Under the pieces are notes generated by a model. That model was not told where the DNA came from. It saw only the letters and a list, made by a program, of their open reading frames with translations, and ran no database searches. The position numbers and the translations under genes are program-made. A stretch of DNA of 64,000 bases from Christiangramia gaetbulicola (lineage in GTDB: Bacteria > Bacteroidota > Bacteroidia > Flavobacteriales > Flavobacteriaceae), in NCBI RefSeq assembly GCF_003054225.1, contig NZ_QBKQ01000001.1, positions 62,001-126,000 on the forward strand, written 5' to 3'. How positions within the stretch are numbered: position 1 is the stretch's first letter; the number at the start of each line of letters is the position of its first letter. This document shows, in pieces, positions 52,719-62,622 of the stretch.

Positions 52719-53336
52719 TTAATGTTTATCAAAAGCCTTTACGCCGGCAGTAATTTCCACGGGCAGATCATTTTCCTTGGGTGGAATGGGGCAGGAATAA
52801 TTACCACTATAAGCGCAATAAGGATTATATGCTTTATTAAAATCCAGGGTTACAATATTAGATTCAGGAATTCTGAAGTCGATGTATCTCCCGCCGCCAT
52901 AAGTCGACTTACCATTGGTGGGATCTGTAAAAGGCAAAAATAAATAATCAAAATATTCCGGATCATTTACCAGATCCTGACTCTGGTATAAATTCAACTT
53001 TAAGTCCTGCCCTTTTAAAGTAAAGTATAACTCCCCATACTTTACATAGGTCTTCATTTTTTCTGAACTGGTTGGCATAGCAAAAGGAGATTCTGAAGGA
53101 GTCCTAACAAATTCTGCCTGAACGATATATTCAGGATCGATCTCAAAGAATTCAAGTCCTTTAAAAACTTCACGGTCTTTCTCATCTAAGGGAGAAAGAT
53201 CTGGATCTGCGTACTCTCTGTCCAGCTCCTCCTGAAATTCTTTTGCGCTTTCCAAAAGCTCTGCATCCTGCCCCATAGAAGAAACGGGGCTCAGGATCAT
53301 TACTAACAAACTGAAAAAATAAATATAAGCACTCAT
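52719..53336 (-). CDS. DUF1684 domain-containing secreted protein
   Basis: 205 residues from ATG 53336 with a signal peptide (YFFSLLVMILSPVSSMGQ). The DUF1684 core has FFEIDPEYIVQAEFVRTP, YGELYFTLKGQDLKLNLYQS, LFLPFTDPTNGKSTYGGGRYIDFRIP and NPYCAYSGNYSCPIPPKENDLPVEI, all conserved. Function unknown. An upstream in-frame ATG at 53360 would add 8 residues before the signal. Divergent from the MFS gene with mirrored -7 boxes. Confidence 0.9.
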   Translation of the reverse strand: MSAYIYFFSLLVMILSPVSSMGQDAELLESAKEFQEELDREYADPDLSPLDEKDREVFKGLEFFEIDPEYIVQAEFVRTPSESPFAMPTSSEKMKTYVKYGELYFTLKGQDLKLNLYQSQDLVNDPEYFDYLFLPFTDPTNGKSTYGGGRYIDFRIPESNIVTLDFNKAYNPYCAYSGNYSCPIPPKENDLPVEITAGVKAFDKH

Positions 53337-53357
53337 TGATTTTCTTTTGGTGGCACT

Positions 53358-53399
53358 CAAAATTAATAATTAAAACACCCAAAAATTAATTTAATTTTG
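53358..53399. promoter_or_regulatory. Mirrored -7 boxes between DUF1684 and MFS genes
   Basis: TAATTTTG occurs in both orientations (minus strand at 53365-53358, plus strand at 53392-53399), each ending 17-22 bases from its start codon. Both fit TAnnTTTG; -33 boxes are not clear. Confidence 0.45.
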
Positions 53400-53416
53400 A
53401 GCATTCATCACCAACC

Positions 53417-54622
53417 ATGAAAAATCTATTTCGATTTTATTTCGAATCCTTTAAGGGACTCCGCAAGGAAATATGGCTATTATCATTGATCACCCTTATC
53501 AACAGGGCTGGAACAATGGTGATCCCATTCTTATCCCTATACCTAACTAAAAGCAGGGGATTTACTCTGGAAGAAGTAGGTTGGATCCTAACATTCTTTG
53601 GTCTTGGATCGGTTACCGGTTCATGGCTGGGCGGAAAGCTGACAGATAAGATAGGTCATTATAAAACAATGTCCATCAGCCTTATTGTATCATCGGTTCT
53701 ATTTGTGCTACTTCAGTTCCCGGAATCCTTCTGGCCTATTTGTATAGGCATCTACCTGGTCATGACGGTGGCAGATATATTCAGACCGGCCGTTTTTGTG
53801 GCTATAAGCGCTTATAGTAAACCTGAGAACAGAACCCGTTCTGTAACCCTGATAAGACTGGCTATAAATCTGGGATTCTCAGCAGGACCAGCTATTGGCG
53901 GTTTTATAATTGCAACCGGCGGTTACAACTGGTTATTCTGGGTAGACGGACTCACCTGTCTGGCGGCAGGATTACTTCTTCTGAAACTTCTGCATCCCAA
54001 ACGTTCTATCCCTGAACCCGAAGATATTATCTCCCAGGCAAAATCGGCATTCAGCGACAAACTTTACCTCATTTTTATTTTCGCGATGGTGATCTTTGGC
54101 TTTGTGTTCATTCAGTATTTTTCAACGATGCCACTATATTATGCTGAAGCCCATAAGTTAAATGAATTTGAGATTGGACTCTTACTGGGCCTTAACGGAC
54201 TATTCATTTTCCTGTTTGAAATGCCGTTGATAAAATTCATGGAGAACCAAAGACATACGGCGATGGGATATGTGATCCTTGGTACGGTACTTACGGGTAT
54301 CAGCTTTCTGGCTATAAACCTTACGGGATGGACTGGAATTCTTATAGTAGGTATGCTGCTGGTTACCATTGGTGAAATGATCAGCTTCCCGTTTTCAAAT
54401 AGTTTTGCCCTGCATAGATCAGACGGCAAAAAGCGAGGCTCTTATATGGCACTTTACAGCATTGCCTTTTCGGTAAGCCATATCTTTGGACATAACTCGG
54501 GAATGCAGCTCATAGATAATTTTGGATTTGAATTTACCTGGTATACTATGTTTGGTCTTTCTATTTTCGCCTGTATACTTTTATTTATTCTGAAAAAGCT
54601 TTTAAGTCGCGAAAAGGTCTAA
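53417..54622 (+). CDS. MFS family transporter
   Basis: 401 residues with 12 hydrophobic segments. LTKSRGFTLEEVGWILTFFGLGSVTGSWLGGKLTDKIGHYKT contains the MFS loop 2-3 motif (GGxLTDKIGxxK). No substrate can be assigned; resemblance is to the general drug/metabolite MFS group. Convergent with the hydrolase-like gene, stops overlapping by 4 bases. Confidence 0.9.
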   Translation: MKNLFRFYFESFKGLRKEIWLLSLITLINRAGTMVIPFLSLYLTKSRGFTLEEVGWILTFFGLGSVTGSWLGGKLTDKIGHYKTMSISLIVSSVLFVLLQFPESFWPICIGIYLVMTVADIFRPAVFVAISAYSKPENRTRSVTLIRLAINLGFSAGPAIGGFIIATGGYNWLFWVDGLTCLAAGLLLLKLLHPKRSIPEPEDIISQAKSAFSDKLYLIFIFAMVIFGFVFIQYFSTMPLYYAEAHKLNEFEIGLLLGLNGLFIFLFEMPLIKFMENQRHTAMGYVILGTVLTGISFLAINLTGWTGILIVGMLLVTIGEMISFPFSNSFALHRSDGKKRGSYMALYSIAFSVSHIFGHNSGMQLIDNFGFEFTWYTMFGLSIFACILLFILKKLLSREKV

Positions 54623-56037
54623 TTCACTTTTTCATTGAAGAATTTTGATTCGCCAAGATACTTTTTGACGATTGCATTATATTCTGGGGTAAACTGAAGC
54701 TCTAAGGCACCTTCAATATTATAGAGCGATTCCATATCTGAATAGCCCGTTTTTAGAAGATCCTCGAGGTATAACAAGGCGGTTTCCTGGTCTCCATCTA
54801 GAGTAGCCAGGGAAATGATCTTAAAATAAGCTTCGGGATCATCCTTGGCTATCGCAGTGCGCAACACACTGATGAATATCTTAATATCTACAGGTGCACT
54901 TGATTTCATGATTTCGTCAAATTCCCGTTTAGTAACAAAATCCAGATAACCCAGTAAACGATAAGCCATATTTGATTTCGCCTCAGCTTCACCTTTCTTA
55001 AGCTTTTCAAGTTCATCTACCTGATAGGCCCACCAACCAATATTCTCAAAATTAGCCGATAGAATATCAGATCCCAAAAGGTATTCATATTCCCTTTGTT
55101 GCTCCCTTTCGAAAGCTACAGCCTGCCGGAAATCATTTTTCTGCGACCTGTAATTACTCGTTTTCTTGATCTCCTTTTTCTTATCCTCTATAGATTCTTC
55201 AAATCCAAAATCTTCATACTTCTCCTGCATTCTATCCAGTTTCTGGTATGCTGCATAATACTCACGGGTTCGTCTAAGAGTTTCGGCATATTCCATTTCA
55301 TTTTCAAATAATCTCTGAATAAATTCTTCATCTCTAGGTCTTTTCCCTTTTTTGATCGCTTCCAGGGTAAAACCGGTCAAGGCATTGGAAATAACAGGAC
55401 CATTAGGCCATTCGTCCTCCTTTCCATCAAAATAATATATATCTGTAGGGAAATCCAGATCGTCATAGAACCTCAGGTAATCTTCCATTTCATAGACCAT
55501 ATAATCCTTATTTCCGGCAACGCCAATGAACATATAAGGATGATTCTTATCCAGGTAATTTGGATTCACGAACGAATTACCTACGGCTAATACTCCAGCC
55601 ATATTCTTATATATCAATGGCAAGGCAGATCCAACCTGTGCTCCTTCTCCCATCCCCGCAGTATAAACCAGTTCAAGATCTACCGGAAATGTTTGCAGCA
55701 CTTCATTCATCATAGAAGTTGCGGTGTTGATAATAGTATCTATAGGCTTTTCTTTAAGTTTTATGTTAGAAGAGGCGATAATGTATTGCTGGTCCTCTGC
55801 CGCCCATCTAAAAAGGTTAGCGGTATTAGCTCCACGTCCTTGCGGATCAAAAACAAAAACTATGGGCCATTCTTTCTCTGGCGTATAATCCCTGGGAACA
55901 TATAAGGCATAAGATTCGCCGGGAACGGCAGAGACTGGTAAAGAATCGGTCACCCCACCTTTTACAATTCTGAATTCCTGGGCGTTCAGGTTTACAAGGA
56001 TAAAAACAGCAAAAACCGTTAATAGTAGCTTTTTCAT
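54619..56037 (-). CDS. Secreted alpha/beta-hydrolase-fold-like protein lacking the nucleophile serine
   Basis: 472 residues with a signal peptide (LLLTVFAVFILVNLNAQ). Residues ~40-230 look like an esterase/LpqC-type alpha/beta fold (SYALYVPRDYTPEKEWPIVFVFDPQGRGANT, then VDLELVYTAGMGEGAQVGSALP). The expected GxSxG elbow reads GMGEG (128-132), with Gly in place of Ser, so the catalytic nucleophile is missing. The C-terminal ~240 residues are helical and charged and could be TPR-like or another binding region. Function unknown. Confidence 0.7.
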   Translation of the reverse strand: MKKLLLTVFAVFILVNLNAQEFRIVKGGVTDSLPVSAVPGESYALYVPRDYTPEKEWPIVFVFDPQGRGANTANLFRWAAEDQQYIIASSNIKLKEKPIDTIINTATSMMNEVLQTFPVDLELVYTAGMGEGAQVGSALPLIYKNMAGVLAVGNSFVNPNYLDKNHPYMFIGVAGNKDYMVYEMEDYLRFYDDLDFPTDIYYFDGKEDEWPNGPVISNALTGFTLEAIKKGKRPRDEEFIQRLFENEMEYAETLRRTREYYAAYQKLDRMQEKYEDFGFEESIEDKKKEIKKTSNYRSQKNDFRQAVAFEREQQREYEYLLGSDILSANFENIGWWAYQVDELEKLKKGEAEAKSNMAYRLLGYLDFVTKREFDEIMKSSAPVDIKIFISVLRTAIAKDDPEAYFKIISLATLDGDQETALLYLEDLLKTGYSDMESLYNIEGALELQFTPEYNAIVKKYLGESKFFNEKVN

Positions 56038-56086
56038 AAATAAAGAATAGACTTAAATATATGAATTGCATCATTAATTATTCCAT

Positions 56087-56119
56087 AAAAAAACCCACAA
56101 GTGCAATACTCGTGGGTTT
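56087..56119 (-). terminator. Terminator for the DUF1328-like gene (leftward)
   Basis: Read leftward, AAACCCAC pairs with GTGGGTTT with inner AGT/ACT pairing around a 5-base loop, followed by seven T. It lies 30 bases after the stop of the small membrane protein gene. Confidence 0.9.
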
Positions 56120-56149
56120 CCATATATTTTAATGATTAATTTTTCTCCT

Positions 56150-56347
56150 TTATTTACGTACGCGCTGCAGTTTCATTTTCGGTTTATCAGGGAAAAATAA
56201 TTTCGCCATAAGTGAAACGATCAACAGATCTGCAAAAATCAGAAACATCACTCTTACAACTTCAATTCCCGAAAACGATAAACCTGTAAATCCAACCAAT
56301 CCTGTGATCACTGCAAGCACTAGAAATAATAACGCCTTCTTTTTCAT
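56150..56347 (-). CDS. Small membrane protein (DUF1328/YtjA-like)
   Basis: 65 residues with two hydrophobic segments (LFLVLAVITGLVGFTGL and VVRVMFLIFADLLIVSLMAKLFF) and a basic tail. The first-helix GFTGLSFSGIEVVR pattern resembles DUF1328 proteins (VLALVLGFGGLAGTA), a small envelope stress-associated family. It has a good terminator. The 217-base region upstream to 56565 contains no gene. Confidence 0.7.
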   Translation of the reverse strand: MKKKALLFLVLAVITGLVGFTGLSFSGIEVVRVMFLIFADLLIVSLMAKLFFPDKPKMKLQRVRK

Positions 56348-56565
56348 AACTCGATTTTTACTTTTTTACTTTCTATTTAAAGCAAATTTAATGACAGATT
56401 GGACGCTGCAATCATAAAGAAATTACAATTAATCTGGATTTAACAATAAAAAAACCAGCTGATAATCAGATGTTAATATTGGCAATAATATATACCGGTT
56501 TTTAACATTTAATTGAAAGAAAAGCATTCGATTCAGGAAGGAAGCAAGGCATTAAAAACTTAAGA

Positions 56566-57006
56566 TCAATCAATTTTTGAAACAATCGGTCCGTCTTTAA
56601 TAACATTAGATAAAACGATATGAGTTCTGGTCTCACCATAGGTGATCAACTTGTCTATGAGTTTTTCCAGATGAACCTGGTCTTTTAAGATCACCTCCAT
56701 GATTATATTTTCGTTTCCAGTGATCCTGTAACAATTCACCACCTCTTTAAATTCTTTTACGGTTTCCAGGAAGGCTTTTAACCTACCCGTAAATGCCCTT
56801 AAAGTTATTATGGCTCTGAGTTGATAACCGGTTTTCTGATGAGACAGGTTCACCTTGTATGAATCAATAATGCCGCTATCTTCCATCTTCCTCACTCTTT
56901 CGGCTACTGCAGGAGAAGTTAGACCTATTTTCCGGCCCACTTCAGAGAAGGAAATCCTGGCGTTTTTTTGCAATTCGTCGAGAATTGCCCAGTTCAATGT
57001 ATCCAC
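56566..57006 (-). CDS. Lrp/AsnC family transcriptional regulator
   Basis: 146 residues: N-terminal winged HTH (LDELQKNARISFSEVGRKIGLTSPAVAERVRKMEDSGII) and C-terminal RAM/AsnC ligand domain (CYRITGNENIIMEVILKDQVHLEKLIDKLITYGETRTHIVLS). It likely senses an amino acid. It is divergent from the 57124 gene with an AT-rich 117-base gap, where its operator may lie. Confidence 0.93.
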   Translation of the reverse strand: MDTLNWAILDELQKNARISFSEVGRKIGLTSPAVAERVRKMEDSGIIDSYKVNLSHQKTGYQLRAIITLRAFTGRLKAFLETVKEFKEVVNCYRITGNENIIMEVILKDQVHLEKLIDKLITYGETRTHIVLSNVIKDGPIVSKID

Positions 57007-57123
57007 AATAATTTAAAGTTTAAGGTCTTATTTTATTTAATTTTTAAATTTAATCATTTTATACTCTTTAAAAACTAAAGACAAGTAATTAATTTGCTTA
57101 GTAAATTAGTGTAAAAATTGCAG

Positions 57124-57522
57124 GTGAAATATTTCTCAGGAAATTCGGATAAAAGAAACTCGGCTTTATACTTTAAGGCCCAGGAGATCATGCAGATCTC
57201 ACGCCGTATTTCAGATTATATTATTCCCGATCTGGCGGTTCTAAATGAAAATGGAACTGAAGACAATCGTATCTATTTTACTGGCGATATCATTAGAAAT
57301 TCTCATTCGCTTATTCTTAATATTAGCAAAGCAGAGACGGAGTATTTCCAGGATTCCCGGATGAAGTATGTGGCTAGTGTAAGCCGGTTAACTGAAAGGC
57401 TTTATAAAAGCTGTGAGCGTCTAGAATATGCCAGTAGTAATGGAAGAGATTTTCTTATCATCCTAAGAAAGGAAATTCAGAAATTTAGAAAGCTTCAGCG
57501 CGTCTGGAGATTATCTCTATAA
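57124..57522 (+). CDS. Uncharacterised helical protein divergent from lrp
   Basis: 132 residues from GTG 57124 (a TTG six bases earlier is an alternative). No ATG upstream. No family recognised; predicted mostly helical and basic, with LYFKAQEIMQISRRISDYIIPDL and IRNSHSLILNISKAETEYFQDSRMKYV, and a strongly basic end (RKLQRVWRLSL). It is followed by a good terminator, and is divergent from an Lrp/AsnC regulator, so the two may be co-regulated. Confidence 0.6.
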   Translation: MKYFSGNSDKRNSALYFKAQEIMQISRRISDYIIPDLAVLNENGTEDNRIYFTGDIIRNSHSLILNISKAETEYFQDSRMKYVASVSRLTERLYKSCERLEYASSNGRDFLIILRKEIQKFRKLQRVWRLSL

Positions 57523-57544
57523 AATCAATATTATATTAAATAAG

Positions 57545-57577
57545 AAAACCCGGATGAATGTCCGGGTTTTTATTTTT
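57545..57577 (+). terminator. Rho-independent terminator after the 57124 gene
   Basis: Perfect 10-base stem AAAACCCGGA/TCCGGGTTTT with a TGAATG loop and a following TATTTTT. Confidence 0.93.
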
Positions 57578-57620
57578 GATAATAATCTGTATTAATGTTT
57601 AGATAGAAGCTAACGACATT

Positions 57621-57718
57621 GCTTTGCTCATCGGGATAAGCGATTCTCAAAAACTTTTCAAGTAGATAGAACCTCTCCTAAGATCCCGATATCGCTTTAC
57701 TCATCGGGATAAGCGATT
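57621..57718. repeat. 25-bp direct repeat with inverted core
   Basis: Two 25-base copies, 57621-57645 and 57694-57718, differ at one base and share CTCATCGGGATAAGCGATT. The second is preceded by ATCCCGAT (57683-57690), inverse of ATCGGGAT. Lies between convergent genes and is of the dispersed-intergenic type seen elsewhere in the window. 57719-57758 holds no gene. Confidence 0.75.
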
Positions 57719-57758
57719 AGCACAGCTTTCCGGCAAAGCCGAAAAGCTGGCTCTCTGC

Positions 57759-60700
57759 TTACATATTTCTTCTATACTGCCCTCCTACTTCGAACAAGGC
57801 GTGAGTGATCTGCCCTAAAGAGCAAACCTTGGTAGCCTCCATAAGTTCTTCAAAAAGGTTTTCATTGTTTACTGCCGCCTTTTTGATTTTCTCCAGGGTA
57901 GCTTCAGCTTTAGATTCTTTTGCCTTGTGCAAGGTCTCCAGAGTAGTGATCTGATGCTCTTTCTCCTCCTCGGTAGCCCTGATAACTTCACCCGGGGTTA
58001 CCGTAGGCGAGCCTGTAGAACTTAAGAAGGTGTTTACACCAATAATAGGATAATCTCCATTGTGTTTTAAAGTCTCATAATAAAGGCTTTCTTCCTGGAT
58101 CTTACCACGTTGATACATGGTTTCCATAGCTCCTAGAACTCCTCCTCTTTCTGTAATTCTATCGAATTCAGTTAGCACAGCTTCTTCAACCAGGTCGGTT
58201 AATTCTTCAATTATAAAAGATCCCTGAATAGGATTTTCATTTTTTGCCAGACCTAATTCCTTATTGATGATCAGCTGTATCGCCATCGCTCTTCTTACCG
58301 AAGCTTCTGTTGGCGTAGTGATCGCTTCATCATAAGCATTAGTATGCAGGGAATTACAGTTATCATAGATCGCATAAAGCGCCTGAAGCGTAGTTCTAAT
58401 ATCGTTAAAATCGATCTCCTGGGCATGCAGGGATCTACCAGAGGTTTGAATGTGATACTTCAGCATTTGAGCACGGGAATTCGCTCCGTATTTATTTTTC
58501 AAAGCCTTAGACCATATCCTTCTCGCTACACGACCAATAACTGCGTATTCAGGATCTACCCCATTCGAGAAGAAGAAAGAAAGGTTTGGACCAAATTTAT
58601 TGATATCCATTCCACGGCTTAGATAGTATTCTACATAAGTAAAACCATTCGCCAGTGTAAACGCAAGCTGGGTAATAGGATTCGCTCCTGCCTCAGCAAT
58701 ATGATATCCTGAAATGGACACCGAATAGAAATTTCTAACTTTCTCTTCGATGAAATATTCCTGAACATCACCCATTAGTCTCAAGGCAAATTCAGTAGAA
58801 AAGATACAGGTATTCTGCGCCTGGTCTTCTTTTAGAATATCTGCCTGCACAGTTCCACGAACCACGCTGATGGTTTCAGCCTTGATCTTTTCGTAAACAT
58901 CCTTAGGCAATACCTGATCTCCCGTTAAACCCAGAAGCATCAAACCTAAACCGTTATTACCTTCAGGTAATTCTCCACGGTAAACCGGTCTGGCGATATC
59001 GTTATCATCATAAAGTTCTTTCAGCTTAGCTTCAACTTTATCTTCCAGTCCGTTTTCTTTGATATATTTTTCACAATTCTGATCGATAGCAGCATTCATG
59101 AAGAATCCAAGCAGCATTGGAGCCGGACCGTTGATAGTCATGGAAACTGAAGTCATGGCATCTGCCAGATCGAAACCTGAGTAAAGTTTTTTTGCATCAT
59201 CAAGACAGCAGATAGAAACTCCGGAGTTACCAATCTTACCATAAATATCAGGACGATGATCTGGATCATTCCCGTAAAGCGTCACAGAATCGAAAGCTGT
59301 AGACAAACGCTTGGCAGGTAATCCCTTACTCACGTAATGGAAACGCCTATTGGTCCTTTCCGGTCCTCCTTCACCAGCAAACATCCTGGTAGGATCTTCT
59401 CCGGTTCGTTTGAATGGATAAAGTCCCGCAGTATATGGGAACTCGCCCGGAACATTCTCCTGAAGACACCATCCAAGAATGTCTCCCCATGCTTTATATT
59501 TTGGCAGCGCCACTTTCGGGATCTGAGTATGTGAAAGTGATTCTGTATGCGTATCTATTTTTATTTCCTTATCACGAACTTTGAAACTGTAAACTGGCTC
59601 CCTGTATTTGGTCACCTTTTCATTCCAGCCCAGGATCATCTCCCAGTTGTAAGGATCAAGATCCATTTTCGTTTTATCGAATTCAGCAAAAAGCAATTTC
59701 AGGAAATCGGCTTGAGAATCTTCTGCAATTTCATAGATCTCGTCCTGGTCTATTCCATTCTTGCTTAAATATTTCTGCTGATCATTTCCAAATTCGGTCT
59801 TAATTCCGGCAACCGTTTCAATGGTCTTGTAAATTCCATAAAGCCTTTGTGCCACTTCTACCTGTGATTTGGCCTTATCATCATAGGCTCGGTTATTTTC
59901 AGCAATTTCCGAAAGATAACGGGTACGTTTTGGCGGAATCACAAAGATCTTCTCGCTCATTTCTTTCGAGATCTCGAAAGTGGAGGTTAGGCCAGATTCG
60001 GTTTTTTCTTCAACCTTATCCATGATGCTTTTATAAAGCGTATTCATTCCCGGATCGTTGAATTGAGAAGCAATTGTTCCAAATACCGGTAAGCTCTCTG
60101 CATCTGCATGCCATAACTGGTGATTGCGCTGATATTGCTTTTTCACATCTCTTAAGGCATCCTGAGCTCCACGTTTATCGAACTTATTGATGGCAACCAG
60201 ATCAGCAAAATCAAGCATATCTATCTTTTCTAGCTGGGTAGCCGCACCAAATTCCGGAGTCATTACGTAAAGCGAAACATCTGAATGATCAAGGATCTCG
60301 GTATCACTCTGCCCGATCCCGGAAGTTTCCAGGATTATAAGATCATAATTCGCCGCTTTTAAAACATCTACAGCTTCTGCAACATATTTAGAAAGGGCTA
60401 AGTTCGCCTGTCTCGTTGCCAAAGAGCGCATATAAACACGCTCATGGTTGATAGAATTCATACGGATCCTGTCACCCAATAAAGCACCACCGGTCTTTTT
60501 CTTGGAAGGATCTACTGAAACTATCCCGATATGTTTATCTGGAAAGTCCATTAAAAATCTACGTACCAGCTCATCTACCAGACTCGATTTTCCTGAACCA
60601 CCGGTACCGGTAATTCCTAAAACCGGAGTATTTCCGGTTTCAATCGCGTCTTTATCGAAATATTTATTGAATTCCTCATGCCTGTTCTCCGCAAGAGAGA

Positions 60701-61214
60701 TCAGCCTGGAAATAGTATTAACGTTCTTGTTTTTCAGGTTTTCTTTAACCTTATCAGATTCCTTAAGACAGGGAACTTCATTATCCACTCTTTTGATCAT
60801 GTCATTGATCATCCCCTGCAGTCCCATTTCCCTTCCGTCATCTGGGGAATAGATACGATCTATTCCATAATCCATCAATTCCTTGATCTCTTCTGGCAGG
60901 ATGACTCCACCTCCACCACCAAAGATCTTGATGTGCCCGGCTCCTTTTTCATTCAACAGGTCATACATATATTTAAAATACTCTGTATGTCCTCCCTGGT
61001 AAGAAGTCATGGCGATAGCCTGGGCGTCTTCCTGGATCGCGCAATTCACTACTTCTTCCACACTGCGGTCGTGACCAAGATGGATCACCTCAACACCCGT
61101 AGCCTGAATGATACGGCGCATAATATTTATGGCTGCATCATGCCCGTCGAAAAGGGAAGCTGCGGTTACAATTCTTATTTTATTTTTAGGTTTATAGGGA
61201 CTTTGTTGCTCCAT
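57759..61214 (-). CDS. icmF: Fused isobutyryl-CoA mutase IcmF-type acyl-CoA mutase
   Basis: 1151 residues with three modules: cobalamin-binding domain 1-150 with DGHDAA (D23, H25 lower axial ligand), a MeaI-like G domain ~195-420 with Walker A GTGGSGKS at 203-210 and NKFDKRG, and the TIM-barrel mutase domain from ~560. [57 protein letters not shown] matches the IcmF active-site region rather than methylmalonyl-CoA mutase. It interconverts isobutyryl-CoA and n-butyryl-CoA (and perhaps pivalyl/isovaleryl-CoA). It needs the PduO-type adenosyltransferase at 19134 for its cofactor. Confidence 0.95.
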   Translation of the reverse strand: MEQQSPYKPKNKIRIVTAASLFDGHDAAINIMRRIIQATGVEVIHLGHDRSVEEVVNCAIQEDAQAIAMTSYQGGHTEYFKYMYDLLNEKGAGHIKIFGGGGGVILPEEIKELMDYGIDRIYSPDDGREMGLQGMINDMIKRVDNEVPCLKESDKVKENLKNKNVNTISRLISLAENRHEEFNKYFDKDAIETGNTPVLGITGTGGSGKSSLVDELVRRFLMDFPDKHIGIVSVDPSKKKTGGALLGDRIRMNSINHERVYMRSLATRQANLALSKYVAEAVDVLKAANYDLIILETSGIGQSDTEILDHSDVSLYVMTPEFGAATQLEKIDMLDFADLVAINKFDKRGAQDALRDVKKQYQRNHQLWHADAESLPVFGTIASQFNDPGMNTLYKSIMDKVEEKTESGLTSTFEISKEMSEKIFVIPPKRTRYLSEIAENNRAYDDKAKSQVEVAQRLYGIYKTIETVAGIKTEFGNDQQKYLSKNGIDQDEIYEIAEDSQADFLKLLFAEFDKTKMDLDPYNWEMILGWNEKVTKYREPVYSFKVRDKEIKIDTHTESLSHTQIPKVALPKYKAWGDILGWCLQENVPGEFPYTAGLYPFKRTGEDPTRMFAGEGGPERTNRRFHYVSKGLPAKRLSTAFDSVTLYGNDPDHRPDIYGKIGNSGVSICCLDDAKKLYSGFDLADAMTSVSMTINGPAPMLLGFFMNAAIDQNCEKYIKENGLEDKVEAKLKELYDDNDIARPVYRGELPEGNNGLGLMLLGLTGDQVLPKDVYEKIKAETISVVRGTVQADILKEDQAQNTCIFSTEFALRLMGDVQEYFIEEKVRNFYSVSISGYHIAEAGANPITQLAFTLANGFTYVEYYLSRGMDINKFGPNLSFFFSNGVDPEYAVIGRVARRIWSKALKNKYGANSRAQMLKYHIQTSGRSLHAQEIDFNDIRTTLQALYAIYDNCNSLHTNAYDEAITTPTEASVRRAMAIQLIINKELGLAKNENPIQGSFIIEELTDLVEEAVLTEFDRITERGGVLGAMETMYQRGKIQEESLYYETLKHNGDYPIIGVNTFLSSTGSPTVTPGEVIRATEEEKEHQITTLETLHKAKESKAEATLEKIKKAAVNNENLFEELMEATKVCSLGQITHALFEVGGQYRRNM

Positions 61215-61560
61215 TTTTAATTCTGTCTAAAATTTGGACCTGCAATTTACGAAAATCGCAATGAAAAAGAGATTTTTAAACTGCATAGGAAAGAAAAATT
61301 CTGGAGACCAGAATTCTGCATTTTTCAAGCATAATTTTCCCAGGTATAGATTTCAAAAAGTAATCCTGATCTGCTCAATTAAATACAAATTCGCCTCTTT
61401 TAGTATTAATATAACTTTTTACACCTCGGTTAGAATGACAGAGAAGTTATATTTGAAAAAATTACTTTAAATCGCCCTAATTTCAGGCATCTAATCTAAA
61501 AACCGCTAATCTCTACAACTTAAGTGCAGATCATTAAAAATCGGTTTTAAAAATATCAAA
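61215..61560. other. Intergenic region without recognised gene
   Basis: 346 AT-rich bases between the divergent icmF and DUF4197 genes. A rightward 78-codon open frame at 61234-61470 has no domain, atypical composition (Phe/Lys/Ser) and no clear start signal, so it is not annotated as a gene. No strong -33/-7 pair or terminator is seen, although promoters of both genes must lie here. Confidence 0.6.
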
Positions 61561-62265
61561 ATGAAAAAAATAATTGCTTTTGCCTCTATCCTGATACTTT
61601 CTTCCTGTGCCGAACTACAACAAATTGCTTCTCAGTTACCTCAAGAATATGGAGTTAGTAATGCCGAAATCAGTTCTGGTCTAAAACAGGCCCTGGAATT
61701 TGGAATAGACAAAGAGGTCACAAAACTCGCCAATGAAGATGGATTCTTTTCTAACGAACTGGTAAGAATAGGTCTTCCACCAGAACTTCAAAAAGTAGAT
61801 AAGACTTTAAGAGATGTTGGTTTAGACGCTTTGGCTGATGAAGGTTTAAAGGTTTTAAACCGCGCTGCTGAAGACGCCGTGAGTGAAGCAATCCCGGTTT
61901 TTGCAGATGCCGTAAGAGGAATAACCTTCACCGATGCCAGAGATATTTTACTGGGAGCAGATAATGCCGCGACGGTATATCTTTCAGACAGAACAGAAGA
62001 AGAGCTTTACAGCAAATTCAATCCTATAATCAGTAATTCCCTGGATAAGGTTGGAGCTACCCAGGTATGGAGAAATATTATTCAGAAATATAACTCGCTT
62101 CCCATTACCACCAATGTGAATCCAGATCTACCAGATTATGTTACTCATGAGGCTCTGGACGGTGTATACGTGATGATCGCCCAGGAAGAAAAAGACATAA
62201 GAAACACTCTTTCTGCAAGATCCACAGATCTTCTGCGTAGGGTATTTGCTTTGCAGGATCGATAG
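61561..62265 (+). CDS. DUF4197 domain-containing lipoprotein
   Basis: 234 residues with signal peptide and lipobox SSC (Cys16). Core GLKQALEFGIDKEVTKLANEDGFFSNELVRIGLPPELQKVDKTLRDVG, then ITFTDARDILLGADNAATVYLSDRTEEELYSKFNPIISNSLDKVGATQVWR is diagnostic of DUF4197. Function unknown. Predicted helical. Monocistronic. Confidence 0.92.
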   Translation: MKKIIAFASILILSSCAELQQIASQLPQEYGVSNAEISSGLKQALEFGIDKEVTKLANEDGFFSNELVRIGLPPELQKVDKTLRDVGLDALADEGLKVLNRAAEDAVSEAIPVFADAVRGITFTDARDILLGADNAATVYLSDRTEEELYSKFNPIISNSLDKVGATQVWRNIIQKYNSLPITTNVNPDLPDYVTHEALDGVYVMIAQEEKDIRNTLSARSTDLLRRVFALQDR

Positions 62266-62424
62266 GTTTTTTCTTACATAATTTAATATTTTAACAGTTT
62301 CAATCCTATTTCAGCACTATTTTAAAACAACCTTAACTTCACGTTATTATACTATATAGGTACTACTCCTTAGCTTTGTTTTGTGTAGAAATGATTAATG
62401 ACGATAGATAAGATTAAAATTACC

Positions 62425-62622
62425 ATGTTTAGAATTTTTGAAAATAAATCTAGAGAGGAACGCCTTTGTGAAAAATATTCGAGGTTAATGCAACGTTCGT
62501 ACAAGATCGCTCTGATAGATAAAGAGAAAAGTGATCGTTTGAATTACCGGGCAAGAAAGATCCTGGCTGAATTAAAAAGAATGAAATGCGATCTGGTAGA
62601 AACTAGGAGTGAAACTGCTTGA
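62425..62622 (+). CDS. Lacal_2735-like small protein
   Basis: 65 residues from ATG 62425 (MFRIFENKSREERL); an ATG at 62398 gives a 9-residue longer form. Helical and highly charged: EKYSRLMQRSYKIALIDKEKSDRLNYRARKILAELK, which resembles the Lacal_2735 family of short flavobacterial proteins (my recollection, moderate confidence). A TAGCTTTG -7 box lies at 62371-62378. Its 3' end overlaps the convergent BtuF-like gene by 20 bases. Confidence 0.65.
   Translation: MFRIFENKSREERLCEKYSRLMQRSYKIALIDKEKSDRLNYRARKILAELKRMKCDLVETRSETA

Noticed and set aside
61234-61470. 78-codon frame between icmF and the DUF4197 gene
   Set aside because: Odd composition, no domain, no promoter or start signal; kept as intergenic.
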